Shown here one piece after another: positions 16,659 to 25,681 of a stretch of 64,000 nucleotides of DNA. The position numbers were made by a program, and so were the translations under genes. The DNA comes from Rhodospirillaceae bacterium (lineage in GTDB: Bacteria; Pseudomonadota; Alphaproteobacteria; Thalassobaculales; Thalassobaculaceae): assembly GCA_018401495.1 (NCBI GenBank), contig JAGYJX010000031.1:142495-206494 (forward strand), in the 5' to 3' direction. Numbering within the stretch: the stretch's first letter is position 1; the number at the start of each line of letters is the position of its first letter. The notes below the pieces were generated by a model, which saw nothing but the letters and a program-made list of their open reading frames with translations, was not told the origin of the DNA and ran no database searches.

Positions 16659-17356
16659 TCAGTGCGGCGTCGCACGCATTTCCTTGCCCGGCGCGGTGCG
16701 CCGCCGGAGCCTCTGATGCTCGTGCAGCGAGAAGGCGGTGGCCAGGACCGGGGTCGCCAGATTGACCAGGGGAATCGTCGTCAGCACCGCGATGGCGACC
16801 CCGGCCAGGAACAGAGAGCCTTGATTTTGCTTCCGGAATGCCTTGGCCTCGGCCCGTCCCATGCGCCGGACCGCAACCATCTCGGCGTATTCGCGGCCCA
16901 GCAGGTAGCCGTTCAGGCAGGTAGAACAGCAGAAAGTTGACGCCCGGGATCAGGTAGAGCGGCAGGGCGAGCAGGTTCAGCCCGATCGACAGCGGGGCGA
17001 AGCGCAGCGAATCGCCGACGATCTCGGTCAGCGGCTGGGACGCGCGCCGGCTCGAGGCCGGGATAGTGACGCGCCTCGACGGCGTCGGCGACGCGATCGG
17101 CGAACAGGCCGCTGATCACCTGAACCATGCCCGGGAAGAAGACGATGGCGAGGATCACCATGCCGACCGCGCCGATCACCGCGAGGGTGCCGTCCAACCA
17201 GCCGATCCCGGTGGCGTCGAGCGCGTCGATGCCGACGCCGACGCCGATCGACAGCAGCACGATCAGGCAGAGCGTCGCGAGCATGGCGGCGATCAGCACA
17301 CCGCGCAGCCGCGGGTCGCCGAGCTGATTCAGAGTCTTCGAGACGGACCCGAACAT
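16659..17356 (-). CDS. EI24/CysZ-like integral membrane protein (two frameshifts as given)
   Basis: A membrane protein with about four TM segments: LIAAMLATLCLIVLLSIGVG, VIGAVGMVILAIVFFPGM, SIGLNLLALPLYLIPGVNFLLFY and LFLAGVAIAVLTTIPLVNLATPV. The order and the NGYLLGREYAEMVAVRRM segment match the EI24 domain family (which includes CysZ). Three frames are needed; removing one base near 17041-17046 and one C near 16916-16920 gives an uninterrupted 231-residue chain from ATG 17356. The function in alphaproteobacteria is unclear; sulfate transport, as for CysZ, is only a family-based guess. Confidence 0.75.
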
Positions 17357-17559
17357 CCGTGGCCTCCGACGCGCCGCTGCCCCCGCCGCGTGCGGCCTGG
17401 AATACCCCCGCCGGCGGTTGGCCCGCAAGGCTGCAGAGGCCATCGCCGCCGAGAATCCGGACCGCCGGGTTTCCCTCGGCGGATCGGCCCGCTAGATTGG
17501 CGCCGCCCTGGGCGGCGACCACGCAGCCCGGGGCGAAGCATAGGCCGTGGAGGGAGTGC

Positions 17560-18549
17560 ATGCCCAAAAGTCTGGACGTCGTCGCGATCGGCAACGCCAT
17601 CGTCGACGTGATTGCCCGCGTCGACGACGATTTCCTGAAGACCCAGGCGGTCGAGCGCGGCGCGATGACGCTGATCGACGCCGACCGTGGCGAGGCGCTG
17701 TACGCCGCCATGCCGCCGGGGGTCGAGGTGTCGGGCGGGTCGGCCGGGAACACCGCCGCCGGGCTGGCTGCGCTCGGCGGGCGCGCCGGCTATGTCGGCA
17801 AGGTCCGTGACGACGTTCTCGGCAAGGTGTTCCGCCACGACATCACCGCCCAGGGGGTGCGCTTCGAGACCGCCCCGGCGCTCGACGGTCCTCCGACGGC
17901 GCGCTGCCTGGTCCTGGTGACCCCCGATGCCCAGCGCTCCATGAACACCTATCTCGGCGCCTGCGTGAACCTGACCCCCGACGACGTCGACCCGGCGATG
18001 ATCGGCGACGCCCAGGTGGTCTACCTCGAGGGCTACCTGTGGGATCCGCCGAAGGCCAAGGAGGCCTTCCTGAAGGCGGCGCGGATCGCCCACGAGAGCG
18101 GCGGCAAGGTCGCGCTCAGCCTGTCCGACCCGTTCTGCGTCGACCGTCACCGCGCCGAGTTCCAGGAACTGGTGCGTCACCACGTCGACATCCTGTTCGC
18201 CAACGAGCACGAGATCGTGTCGCTGTTCGAGGCGAGAAGCTTCGACGAGGCGATGCAGAAGGTCCGCTTCGAGGTCGAGACCGCCGCGCTCACCCGCAGC
18301 GAACGCGGCTCGGTGGTGGTGCACCGCGACGAGGTGCACGTGCTCGACGCCGAGCCCGCCGAGCGGGTGATCGACACCACCGGCGCCGGCGATCTGTACG
18401 CCGCCGGGTTCCTGCACGGCTACACCCGCGGGCGCGACGCCGCGACGTGCGGTCAGCTCGGCAGCCTGTGCGCCGCCGAGATCATCTCGCACATCGGCGC
18501 CCGCCCGGAGGCCGACCTGAAGAAGCTGGTCGCGGCGCGGTTCGGCTGA
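17560..18549 (+). CDS. Adenosine kinase-like PfkB family sugar/nucleoside kinase
   Basis: A 329-residue ribokinase-fold kinase. The N-terminal PfkB signature is GGSAGNTAAGLAALGGRAGYVGKV (about residues 56-79) and the C-terminal signature DTTGAGDLYAAGFLHGY (about 274-290) carries the catalytic base Asp in TGAGD. Sequence style (AIGNAIVDVIARVDDDFL, YLEGYLWDPP) matches the alphaproteobacterial adenosine kinase group, which would salvage adenosine to AMP. The substrate is inferred from family only. GGAGGGA is four bases before ATG 17560. Confidence 0.85.
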   Translation: MPKSLDVVAIGNAIVDVIARVDDDFLKTQAVERGAMTLIDADRGEALYAAMPPGVEVSGGSAGNTAAGLAALGGRAGYVGKVRDDVLGKVFRHDITAQGVRFETAPALDGPPTARCLVLVTPDAQRSMNTYLGACVNLTPDDVDPAMIGDAQVVYLEGYLWDPPKAKEAFLKAARIAHESGGKVALSLSDPFCVDRHRAEFQELVRHHVDILFANEHEIVSLFEARSFDEAMQKVRFEVETAALTRSERGSVVVHRDEVHVLDAEPAERVIDTTGAGDLYAAGFLHGYTRGRDAATCGQLGSLCAAEIISHIGARPEADLKKLVAARFG

Positions 18550-18550
18550 G

Positions 18551-18905
18551 GGCGTTGCGGCCAGCCTCAACGTTTGTCGTCACTCCGGACCGGGCCGCCG
18601 AAGGCGGAACGGAGCGGGAAGCGCAGCAGGCAGAGGCCGAGGCCCGGGGTCGGCGCCGCCCGTCGCTCCGTGGGTTCCGGCTCGACCGCGCTGGCGCGCG
18701 TCCGTCCGGAATGACGAATTGGGGGTGAGCGAGCGCACCGCGGCGGCCGGCCTCGACATTGGGGCAAGTGGACGCGCCGCAGTGGCCGCCCTCAAATTGT
18801 AGCGAGCGGGCGAGCCGCGGCGGCCGGCCTCAACATTTGTCGTCATTCCGGACCGGGCCGCCGAAGGCGGAACGGAGCCGGAACCCACGGAGCGACGGGC
18901 GGCTC
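18551..18905. repeat. Cluster of intergenic repeats between the kinase and ampG
   Basis: This gene-free stretch holds two related elements. Element 1 (18577-18717) has inverted ends, TCGTCACTCCGGAC and GTCCGGAATGACGA. Element 2 (18840-18903) repeats its left arm (18847-18877 matches 18584-18614) and ends with the reverse complement of 18655-18683. Between them, 18721-18840 is made of degenerate units of about 40 bases sharing GCGGCGGCCGGCCTC. The termini ending in CGGAATGACG resemble dispersed palindromic repeats found in many alphaproteobacterial genomes. No coding potential was found. Confidence 0.7.
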
Positions 18906-18938
18906 AACCGCCATGCGCCCGAACCCGGCGGGCGACGC

Positions 18939-20303
18939 TCACCCGGTCGCGGCCGGCTCCGGTCGGCGCGGCCGGCTGCCTTCCGGGAACAGCCGGATCA
19001 GCACCAGCAGCAGCGGCAGGCCGAGCAGCGCCACCCCGGCGGTGATGGCGAAGAACAGCGACCAGTCGCCGCCGAGGCCGTCGACCATCATGCCGGCCGA
19101 CGCGGAGAACCAGATCCGCGCCAGGTTGCCGAGCGAGGACAGCAGCGCGTACTGGGTCGCGGAGTAGGCGATCGAGCACAAATTCGACAGGTAGGCCACG
19201 AACGCCACGGTGGCGAGACCGCCGGTGAAGCTGTCGGCGATCACCGCGATGGTGAACACGCCCATGTCCTGGCCGGCCAGCGCCAGCCAGGAATAGGTCA
19301 GGTTGGTCGCCGCCGCCGCCAGCCCGCCGACGAACAGGGCTTTCAGCGTGCCGACCCGGTGCACCAGGAAGCCCCCGACCAGGATGCCGACGGCGTTGGC
19401 GGCCAGTCCGTAGACCTTGGCGACGTCGGCGATCTGCGTCAGCTCGAATCCGAGCTCGCGGTAGAACACCCCCGACATCCGGCCCAGCAGGGCGTCGCCG
19501 AGCTTGAAGACGAAGACGAAAACCAGGATCAGCAGCCAGCCGCGACGCTTCATGAAGTCGAGGAACGGCGCGACCGCGGCGCCGTACAGCCAGGCGGCGG
19601 CGGCGGCCAGTGATCCCACCCGGTCGCGCAGCGCGTCGTCGACCCGTTGCTCGCCGGCACGGTCGACCGGCGTCGGCCCCGGCGGTTCCGGCGCCAGCAG
19701 CACCGCCGCCATGCCGATCACCAGGGTGCCGGCGAGCAGCAGGTAGGCGATGTTCCAGCCGAAGGCGGCGGCCAGGTACAGGCCGCCGGCGCCGCCCACC
19801 AGGGTGCCGCCGAGGTGCCAGCCCCAGATCGCCGCGGCCGAGCCGGCGCCGTACTTCTCGGGCTCCAGGACGTCGATCCGGTAGGCGTCGATCACCACGT
19901 CCTGGGTCGCCGACACGAACGAGACCAGCACGCAGGCCAGCGCCACGGCGTACAGGTCGCGGGCAGGGTCGGTCAGGGACAGGCCGACCAAGGCCGCGAC
20001 CAGCAGGATCTGGGTGAACAGCGCCCAGCCGCGGCGGCGGCCGAGCCGGCGAGTGAAGAACGGCAGGTTCAGCCGGTCGACCAGCGGCGCCCACAGAAAA
20101 TTGATGGCGTACGGGGTTGCGACCAGGGCGAACAGGCCGATCTCGGTCCGGCTGACCCCGACGTCGCGCAGCCAGATCGACAGGTTCGAGAACACCAGCG
20201 GCGCCGGCAGCCCGGAGGCGAAGCCGAGCACCATGATGATCGCGATCCGCCGGTCGAGATAGACCTTCAGGCTGTCGAGCCAGTCGCGGAAGCCGTCGGT
20301 CAT
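18939..20303 (-). CDS. ampG: AmpG-like muropeptide permease (MFS)
   Basis: A 454-residue major facilitator with about 12-14 hydrophobic helices. The N-terminus LGFASGLPAPLVFSNLSIWLRD and the region SATQDVVIDAYRIDVLEP are strong AmpG signatures. It imports GlcNAc-anhydroMurNAc peptides for cell-wall recycling. The ATG at 20303 was chosen because it begins just before the first conserved helix; an in-frame upstream extension is unlike the family. It lies alone, convergent with the kinase across the repeat cluster and downstream of phoB with about 130 bases between. Confidence 0.9.
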   Translation of the reverse strand: MTDGFRDWLDSLKVYLDRRIAIIMVLGFASGLPAPLVFSNLSIWLRDVGVSRTEIGLFALVATPYAINFLWAPLVDRLNLPFFTRRLGRRRGWALFTQILLVAALVGLSLTDPARDLYAVALACVLVSFVSATQDVVIDAYRIDVLEPEKYGAGSAAAIWGWHLGGTLVGGAGGLYLAAAFGWNIAYLLLAGTLVIGMAAVLLAPEPPGPTPVDRAGEQRVDDALRDRVGSLAAAAAWLYGAAVAPFLDFMKRRGWLLILVFVFVFKLGDALLGRMSGVFYRELGFELTQIADVAKVYGLAANAVGILVGGFLVHRVGTLKALFVGGLAAAATNLTYSWLALAGQDMGVFTIAVIADSFTGGLATVAFVAYLSNLCSIAYSATQYALLSSLGNLARIWFSASAGMMVDGLGGDWSLFFAITAGVALLGLPLLLVLIRLFPEGSRPRRPEPAATG

Positions 20304-20431
20304 GGAAAACAACCCGTTGCAAAGATGACCGTTTCGGCCCCGTTGCGCGGAGGATAGTCCGGCCGGACGGTTTCCCAAAGCCCCGAGACCCGCCCCCGGA
20401 GCGGGCGGTTGGGACGTCGGCGCCGGTCGCG

Positions 20432-21130
20432 CTACGCCACCGCCCCGGTGGCGTCGAGCGCGTAGCCGGCGGAGCGGACCGTGCGGATCAGGTCGTCGTC
20501 CTGCTCGGCGTTCAGCGCCTTGCGCAGCCGGCGGATGTGGACGTCGACGGTGCGCGGCTCGACGTAGACGTCGGGGCCCCAGACGGTGTCCAGGAGCTGC
20601 TCGCGCGAGAACACCCGCCCCGGGTGTTCCAGGAAGTGCCGCAGCAGCCGGAACTCGGTCGGCCCCAGGTGCACGTCGCGGCTGCTGCGCTTCACCCGGT
20701 GGGCGGCGAGGTCCATCAGCAGGTCGCCGTAGCGCAGCGTCTCCTCCTCGGTCGACGGCCGCGCCCGGCGCAGCACCGCCCGCACCCGGGCGATCAGCTC
20801 GGACGGGCTGAACGGCTTGGTGACGTAGTCGTCGGCGCCGGAATTCAGGCCGCGCACCCGGTCGCCCTCCTCGCCGCGGGCGGTCAGCATGATGATCGGC
20901 ACGGTCTTGGCCTCGGCCGACCGGCGCAGCCGCCGGCAGACCTCGATGCCCGACAGCAGCGGCAGCATCCAGTCCAGCAGGATCAGGTCGGGCTTGCGCT
21001 CGGCCGACAGCAGCAGGGCCTCTTCGCCGTCGCTCGCCTCGATCACCCGGAAGCCCTCGCGCTCCAGGTTGTAGCGCAGCAGGGTGACGATCGGAGCCTC
21101 GTCCTCGACGATCAGGATCAGTGGTTTCAT
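20432..21130 (-). CDS. phoB: Phosphate regulon response regulator PhoB
   Basis: A 232-residue OmpR/PhoB-type regulator. The receiver domain (1-120) has the acidic pocket at Glu9-Asp10, phosphoacceptor Asp53 in LILLDWMLP, Thr in IIMLTARGEE and Lys in YVTKPFSP. The winged-helix DNA-binding domain (about 130-228) has LGPTEFRLLRHFLEHPGRVFSREQLLD and VDVHIRRLRKAL. ATG 21130 is preferred to 21136 because GAGG is properly spaced. It is last in the run phoR-pstSCAB-phoU-phoB and would bind the Pho box before pstS. Confidence 0.96.
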   Translation of the reverse strand: MKPLILIVEDEAPIVTLLRYNLEREGFRVIEASDGEEALLLSAERKPDLILLDWMLPLLSGIEVCRRLRRSAEAKTVPIIMLTARGEEGDRVRGLNSGADDYVTKPFSPSELIARVRAVLRRARPSTEEETLRYGDLLMDLAAHRVKRSSRDVHLGPTEFRLLRHFLEHPGRVFSREQLLDTVWGPDVYVEPRTVDVHIRRLRKALNAEQDDDLIRTVRSAGYALDATGAVA

Positions 21131-21152
21131 GGTCATCCTCGGGAGCGTGTCG

Positions 21153-21881
21153 TCAGGTGACCGCATCGGGCTCCGGCGGCTCGACGACCGCGTAGCTGGT
21201 GCGGTCGCCCTTCGGCCGCAGGCCCTCGAGCCGGGTCCCCTTCTCCTGGAAGTAGACCGTCTCGGCGATGTTGGTGGCGTGGTCGCCGATGCGCTCGATG
21301 TTCTTGGCGACGAACAGCAGGTGCGCGCACGGCGTGATGTTGCGCGGGTCTTCCATCATGTAGGTCAGCAGCTCGCGGAACAGGCTGGTGTACATCTGGT
21401 CGATTTCCTGGTCGCGGTTCCAGGCCGTGACCGCCTTGTCGACGTTCGGCTCGGAGTACGCGTCCAGCACGTCCTTGATCACGGCGTGGGTCAGCCGGCC
21501 CATGCGCACGATGCCGTTGATCGGCCCGACCTCGGGCAGCTGGGCGAGCGCCGAGGCCCGCTTGGCGACGTTGGTGGCGTAGTCGCCCATGCGCTCCAGG
21601 TCGTGGGCGATCCGCAGCGCCGCCAGGATGGCGCGCAGGTCGAGCGCCACCGGCTGGCGCAGCGCCAGCATCCGCAGCGTCAGCGCCTCGACCTTGTCCT
21701 CCATGGCGTCGATCTCGACGTCCGCCTCCTGGCAGCGCCGGGCCAGGGTGTCGTCGCGCCGGCCGATCGCAGAGATGGCGTTGGCCATCTGCTGCTCGAC
21801 CAGCCCGCCCATGCGCGCGATGGTCGCGCGCAGTTCGTCCAGTTCCTCGTCGAACTGCGTGACGATGTGGTGGTCAACCAT
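21153..21881 (-). CDS. phoU: Phosphate signalling protein PhoU
   Basis: A 242-residue all-helical protein made of two PhoU repeats, each a three-helix bundle with metal-binding acidic clusters; GDYATNVAKRA (first repeat) and IGDHATNIAE (second) are the hallmark motifs. PhoU links the PstSCAB transporter to PhoR and keeps the regulon off when phosphate is plentiful. It lies 52 bases after pstB and 22 bases before phoB, in the expected order. Confidence 0.97.
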   Translation of the reverse strand: MVDHHIVTQFDEELDELRATIARMGGLVEQQMANAISAIGRRDDTLARRCQEADVEIDAMEDKVEALTLRMLALRQPVALDLRAILAALRIAHDLERMGDYATNVAKRASALAQLPEVGPINGIVRMGRLTHAVIKDVLDAYSEPNVDKAVTAWNRDQEIDQMYTSLFRELLTYMMEDPRNITPCAHLLFVAKNIERIGDHATNIAETVYFQEKGTRLEGLRPKGDRTSYAVVEPPEPDAVT

Positions 21882-21933
21882 GGTTCCTGTCCTCGCTGCC
21901 GCGCCGGGTCCGAAGCCTGCCGGAGCCGCCGGC

Positions 21934-22800
21934 TCAGCCGAAGCGGCCGGTGATGTACCCCTGGGTGCGGCTGTCCTTGGGGTTGGTGAAGATCTGCTCG
22001 GTGTCGCCGACCTCGACCAGGTCGCCGAGGTGGAAGAACGCGGTGCGCTGCGACACCCGGGCGGCCTGCTGCATCGAGTGCGTCACGATGACGATCGTGT
22101 AGTTCTCGCGGAGCTCGTCGATCAGCTCCTCGATCTTGGCGGTCGCGATCGGATCGAGGGCCGAGCACGGCTCGTCCATCAGGATGACCTCGGGGTTGAC
22201 CGCGATCGCCCGGGCGATGCACAGGCGCTGCTGCTGGCCGCCGGACAGGCCGGTTCCCGGCTCGTTCAGGCGGTCGTTGACCTCCTTGAGCAGCCCGGCG
22301 CGGGTCAGGCTGCGGTGCACGATCTCGTCGAGCTCGCTCTTGCCGCGGGCGATGCCGTGGATGCGCGGGCCGTAGGCGACGTTCTCGTAGATCGACTTCG
22401 GGAACGGGTTCGGCTTCTGGAACACCATGCCGACCCGGGCGCGCAGCTGCACCACGTCGAGCGACGGGTCGTAGACGTCGGTGCCGTCGAGCGTGATCGA
22501 GCCGGTCACCTGGCAGTTGTCGATGACGTCGTTCATGCGGTTCATGCAGCGCAGGAACGTCGACTTGCCGCAGCCCGACGGCCCGATCAGCGCGGTGACC
22601 TCGTGCTCGTTGACGTCGAGGTCGACGTGCTTGAGGGCGTGCTTTTCGCCGTAATGAACGTTGACGTCGCGGGCGTGGATCTTGACGCGCGCCGCGACCG
22701 CCGGCCGCGCGGCGGCGCCGGCCGAGGCTTCCGGGACGTTTGGCTGACCGCCGGCATCGGGCATCTGCCCCGCCGAGGCTGTCTGAGTGGCGTTCGGCAT
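21934..22800 (-). CDS. pstB: Phosphate ABC transporter ATPase PstB
   Basis: Energises phosphate import by PstA-PstC. A 288-residue protein with a 40-residue low-complexity N-terminal extension, Walker A IGPSGCGKST, Q-loop FQKPNPFPKSI, ABC signature LSGGQQQRL, Walker B EVILMDEPCSALDP and the H-loop VTHSM. These fit PstB specifically (VHYGEKHALKHVDLDV, NRMNDVI). The ATG at 22800 lies 11 bases after the pstA stop. Confidence 0.97.
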   Translation of the reverse strand: MPNATQTASAGQMPDAGGQPNVPEASAGAAARPAVAARVKIHARDVNVHYGEKHALKHVDLDVNEHEVTALIGPSGCGKSTFLRCMNRMNDVIDNCQVTGSITLDGTDVYDPSLDVVQLRARVGMVFQKPNPFPKSIYENVAYGPRIHGIARGKSELDEIVHRSLTRAGLLKEVNDRLNEPGTGLSGGQQQRLCIARAIAVNPEVILMDEPCSALDPIATAKIEELIDELRENYTIVIVTHSMQQAARVSQRTAFFHLGDLVEVGDTEQIFTNPKDSRTQGYITGRFG

Positions 22801-22811
22801 CGTGCTCTCCC

Positions 22812-24152
22812 TTACCAACGGCGTTCGAAGCGCTTGCGCAGGATGACGGCCACCAGGTTCATGGCGATCAGGAATCCGATCAGCACCAGGATGGCGGCCG
22901 ACGTCCGTGACACGAACCCGCGCTCCGGGCTGTCGGCCCAGATGAAGATCTGGGTGGGCAGCGCGGTCGCGGATTCGAGAATCCCGCCCGGGGGCGAGGT
23001 GATGAAGGCGTTCATGCCGATCAGCAGCAGCGGCGCGGTCTCGCCGAGGGCCTGGGCCATGCCGATGATGGTGCCGGTCAGGATCCCCGGCATCGCCAGC
23101 GGCAGCACATGATGCAGGACGACCTGGTGCTTGGAGGCGCCGACACCGAGCGCCGCCTCGCGGATCGACGGCGGCACCGCCTTCAGCGCCGACCGGGTGG
23201 CGATGATGATGGTCGGCAGGGTCATCAGCGCCAGCACCATGCCGCCGACCAGCGGGGTCGAGCGCGGCAGGCCGAAGAAGCCGAGGAACACCGCCAGGCC
23301 GAGCAGGCCGAACACCACCGACGGCACCGCCGCCAGGTTGTTGATGTTGACCTCCAGGATGTCGGACCAGCGGCCCTTGCGGGCGAACTCCTCGAGGTAC
23401 ACCGCCGCCGCGATCCCGACCGGGAAGCTGATCAGGAAGCACACCAGCAGGGCGTAGAACGAGCCGACGATCGCGCCGGCGAGGCCGGCAAGCTCCGGGA
23501 ACCGGGAATCCGCCGACAAGAACAGCGCGGTGTTGAACGGGACGGTGATCTGCCCGCGCTCCGCCAGGGTGTCGAACCAGGCGATCTGCTTGTCGTTCAC
23601 CTTGCGCTGCGTTTCCGGAACGTCGCGCGGTGTGACGCCCTTCTGCAGCTGGTCGAAGGCGTCCGATACCGGCATCGTCACCTCCACCCGCTGGCCGATC
23701 AGCGAGGGGTCGGCGACCACCCGGTCGCGCACGATGAACGGCGCGTCGGCGGTCATCACGTCGGTCAGCGACCGCAGGTCGCGTGGGTTGGTCACGTCCG
23801 GAAACTGCGCGGCGAAGCTGTCGCGCACGATCAGCCGGAAATTGCCCTTGGCCGGGTCGGCGGCGTCGACCTTGGCGGGGTCGACGAACACCTCGAAGGT
23901 GACGTGGGTCTGGACGAAGGACTGGTACCCGGTCGCCACCAGCGAGCCGACCAGGATGGCGATCAGCAGCACCGCCAGGGCGATCGCCGACAACCCGTAG
24001 ATCTGCAGGCGGGTGTTGGCGCGATGCCGCGCCGCGAAGCCGCGGCGCATTTCCGGGGCGTTCCAGTCGAAACGGGGTGGTTCGCCCGACTGTGTTCCGG
24101 GCGCCGATGTCCCGAGCTGCGCCGACGCGATCTGGGGTGACGTGTCAGTCAT
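22812..24152 (-). CDS. pstA: Phosphate ABC transporter permease PstA (long form)
   Basis: Membrane channel subunit. At 446 residues it is well over the roughly 290 of E. coli PstA: a first TM (about residues 51-79) is followed by a 165-residue hydrophilic insert of the DUF3333 type, and then the usual permease with AGAIVGSFYALLVCFLISFPVGIAAAVYLEEF and the EAA loop SIREAALGVGASKHQVVLHHVLPLAMPGI. The long form is common in alphaproteobacteria. The start overlaps the pstC stop by eight bases. Confidence 0.94.
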   Translation of the reverse strand: MTDTSPQIASAQLGTSAPGTQSGEPPRFDWNAPEMRRGFAARHRANTRLQIYGLSAIALAVLLIAILVGSLVATGYQSFVQTHVTFEVFVDPAKVDAADPAKGNFRLIVRDSFAAQFPDVTNPRDLRSLTDVMTADAPFIVRDRVVADPSLIGQRVEVTMPVSDAFDQLQKGVTPRDVPETQRKVNDKQIAWFDTLAERGQITVPFNTALFLSADSRFPELAGLAGAIVGSFYALLVCFLISFPVGIAAAVYLEEFARKGRWSDILEVNINNLAAVPSVVFGLLGLAVFLGFFGLPRSTPLVGGMVLALMTLPTIIIATRSALKAVPPSIREAALGVGASKHQVVLHHVLPLAMPGILTGTIIGMAQALGETAPLLLIGMNAFITSPPGGILESATALPTQIFIWADSPERGFVSRTSAAILVLIGFLIAMNLVAVILRKRFERRW

Positions 24153-25516
24153 ATCTCTCTCGATATTTCTGGACGATCCGCAGCGCCACCACGTTCAGGC
24201 AGAGCGTGCTGGTGAACAGCACCATGCCGAGGCCGAAGGCGGCCAGGGTCTTGGGGCTGTCGAACTCGGTGTCGCCGATCAGCAGGGTGACGATCTGCAC
24301 GGTCACGGTGGTGACCGAGTCGAACGGGTTCAGGGTCATCTTGGCGATCAGGCCGGCGGCCATCACCACGATCATGGTCTCGCCGATCGCCCGGCTGACC
24401 GCCAGCAGGACGCCGCCCATGATCCCGGGAAGCGCTGCCGGCAGCAGCACCTTCACGATGGTCTCGGACTTTGGTGGCACCCAGCGCCGCCGAGCCGTCC
24501 CGCATGGCCTGCGGCACGGCGGCCAGCGCATCGTCCGACAGCGACGAGATGAACGGGATGATCATCAGCCCCATCACCGAGCCGGCGGCGAGCGCGCTGT
24601 TGGGCGCCACGTCGAGGCCGATCCAGGCGCCGGCGATGCGCAGCGCCGGGGCGACCGTCAGCACGGCGAAGAAGCCGTAGACCACGGTGGGGATGCCGGC
24701 CAGGATCTCCAGCGACGGCTTGGCAACCGCGCGGAACCGCGGCGAGGCGTATTCGGTCAGGTAGATCGCCGACAGCAGGCCGATCGGCGTCGCCACCAGC
24801 ATGGCGATGACCGCGATCACCACGGTCCCGAGGAACACCGGCACGGCGCCGAACGAGCCGAGGCCGGCGACCTGGTCGGAGCGGATGGCGATCTGCGGTT
24901 CCCAGTTCAGGCCGAACAGGAACTCGTACCAGGGAACCCGGGCGAAGAACCGGATCGACTCGAACACCAGCGACAGCAGGATGCCGAGGGTGGTCAGCAC
25001 CGCGATCACGCTGCACACCACCATCAGGCCGGACAGCACGTCCTCGACCCGGTGCCGTGCCCGGAACGCCGGCGCCAGCCGGCTGCGGGTGACCACCAGC
25101 CCGGCGAGCGCGGCGGCGGCGGCGACCGCCACCATCGACCAACTCGCCATCGACCGCCAGGTCTGCAGCCGTTCGGCGGCGGCCCGTACTTCCGGCGCCG
25201 GTTCGCCGAAAATCCGGCCGTCGGCGACGCTGTGGATCTCGGCGATCACCAGGCTTTGATTCGCCACCGCGTCGCGGAAGTCGTCCGGCAGGCTGGCGAA
25301 GACCGCCTGGTCGAGGACCGGGCCCTGCAGGGCGATCCACAGCACCACCAGCAAGGTCGCCGGGATACCGGTCCAGGCGGCAACGTAGGCGCCGTGGAAA
25401 TCCGGAAGCGAGTGCAGCGACGAGCCGCCGCCGACCATGGCCACGGCCTGTCGGCGGGCGAGCAGGAAACCCGCGAGCGGCAGGCCGATCAGAATGAGCA
25501 GGAGGTAGACCGACAT
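24145..25516 (-). CDS. pstC: Phosphate ABC transporter permease PstC (long form, frameshifted as given)
   Basis: Partner permease of PstA, about 456 residues after repair. An N-terminal extension with two to three TM helices precedes the core permease (from about residue 190: YEFLFGLNWEPQ, LVATPIGLLSAIYLTEYASPR, EILAGIPTVVYGFFAV) and the EAA loop. The frame breaks inside that loop: removing one A of the AAA at 24470-24472 gives GATKSETIVKVLLPAALPGI, so a one-base insertion is inferred. The start ATG 25516 is about 165 bases after pstS, with a strong hairpin in that gap. Confidence 0.93.
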
Positions 25517-25638
25517 CGGTGGCTCCGGGCTGGATCGGCAGCGGCGAGGTGGCCTCAAACGGCCGTGGCGGAACAAAGGAACGAACGAATGGTCCGGGAA
25601 ACAGTGAAGGGCAATCAGGAAGGCGGCCTAGCTGTGGG

Positions 25639-25673
25639 CGGCCGGGAACGCGGGTAATCCGCGTCCCCGGCCG
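25639..25673 (-). terminator. Hairpin between pstS and pstC
   Basis: A 14-15 bp stem with one mismatch (25639-25653 with 25659-25673, loop GTAAT) directly follows the pstS stop. With no T-run it probably works as a partial terminator or RNA-stabilising stem, letting the abundant binding protein be made in excess over the membrane subunits, as in other binding-protein operons. Confidence 0.6.
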
Positions 25674-25681
25674 GATCCCGA

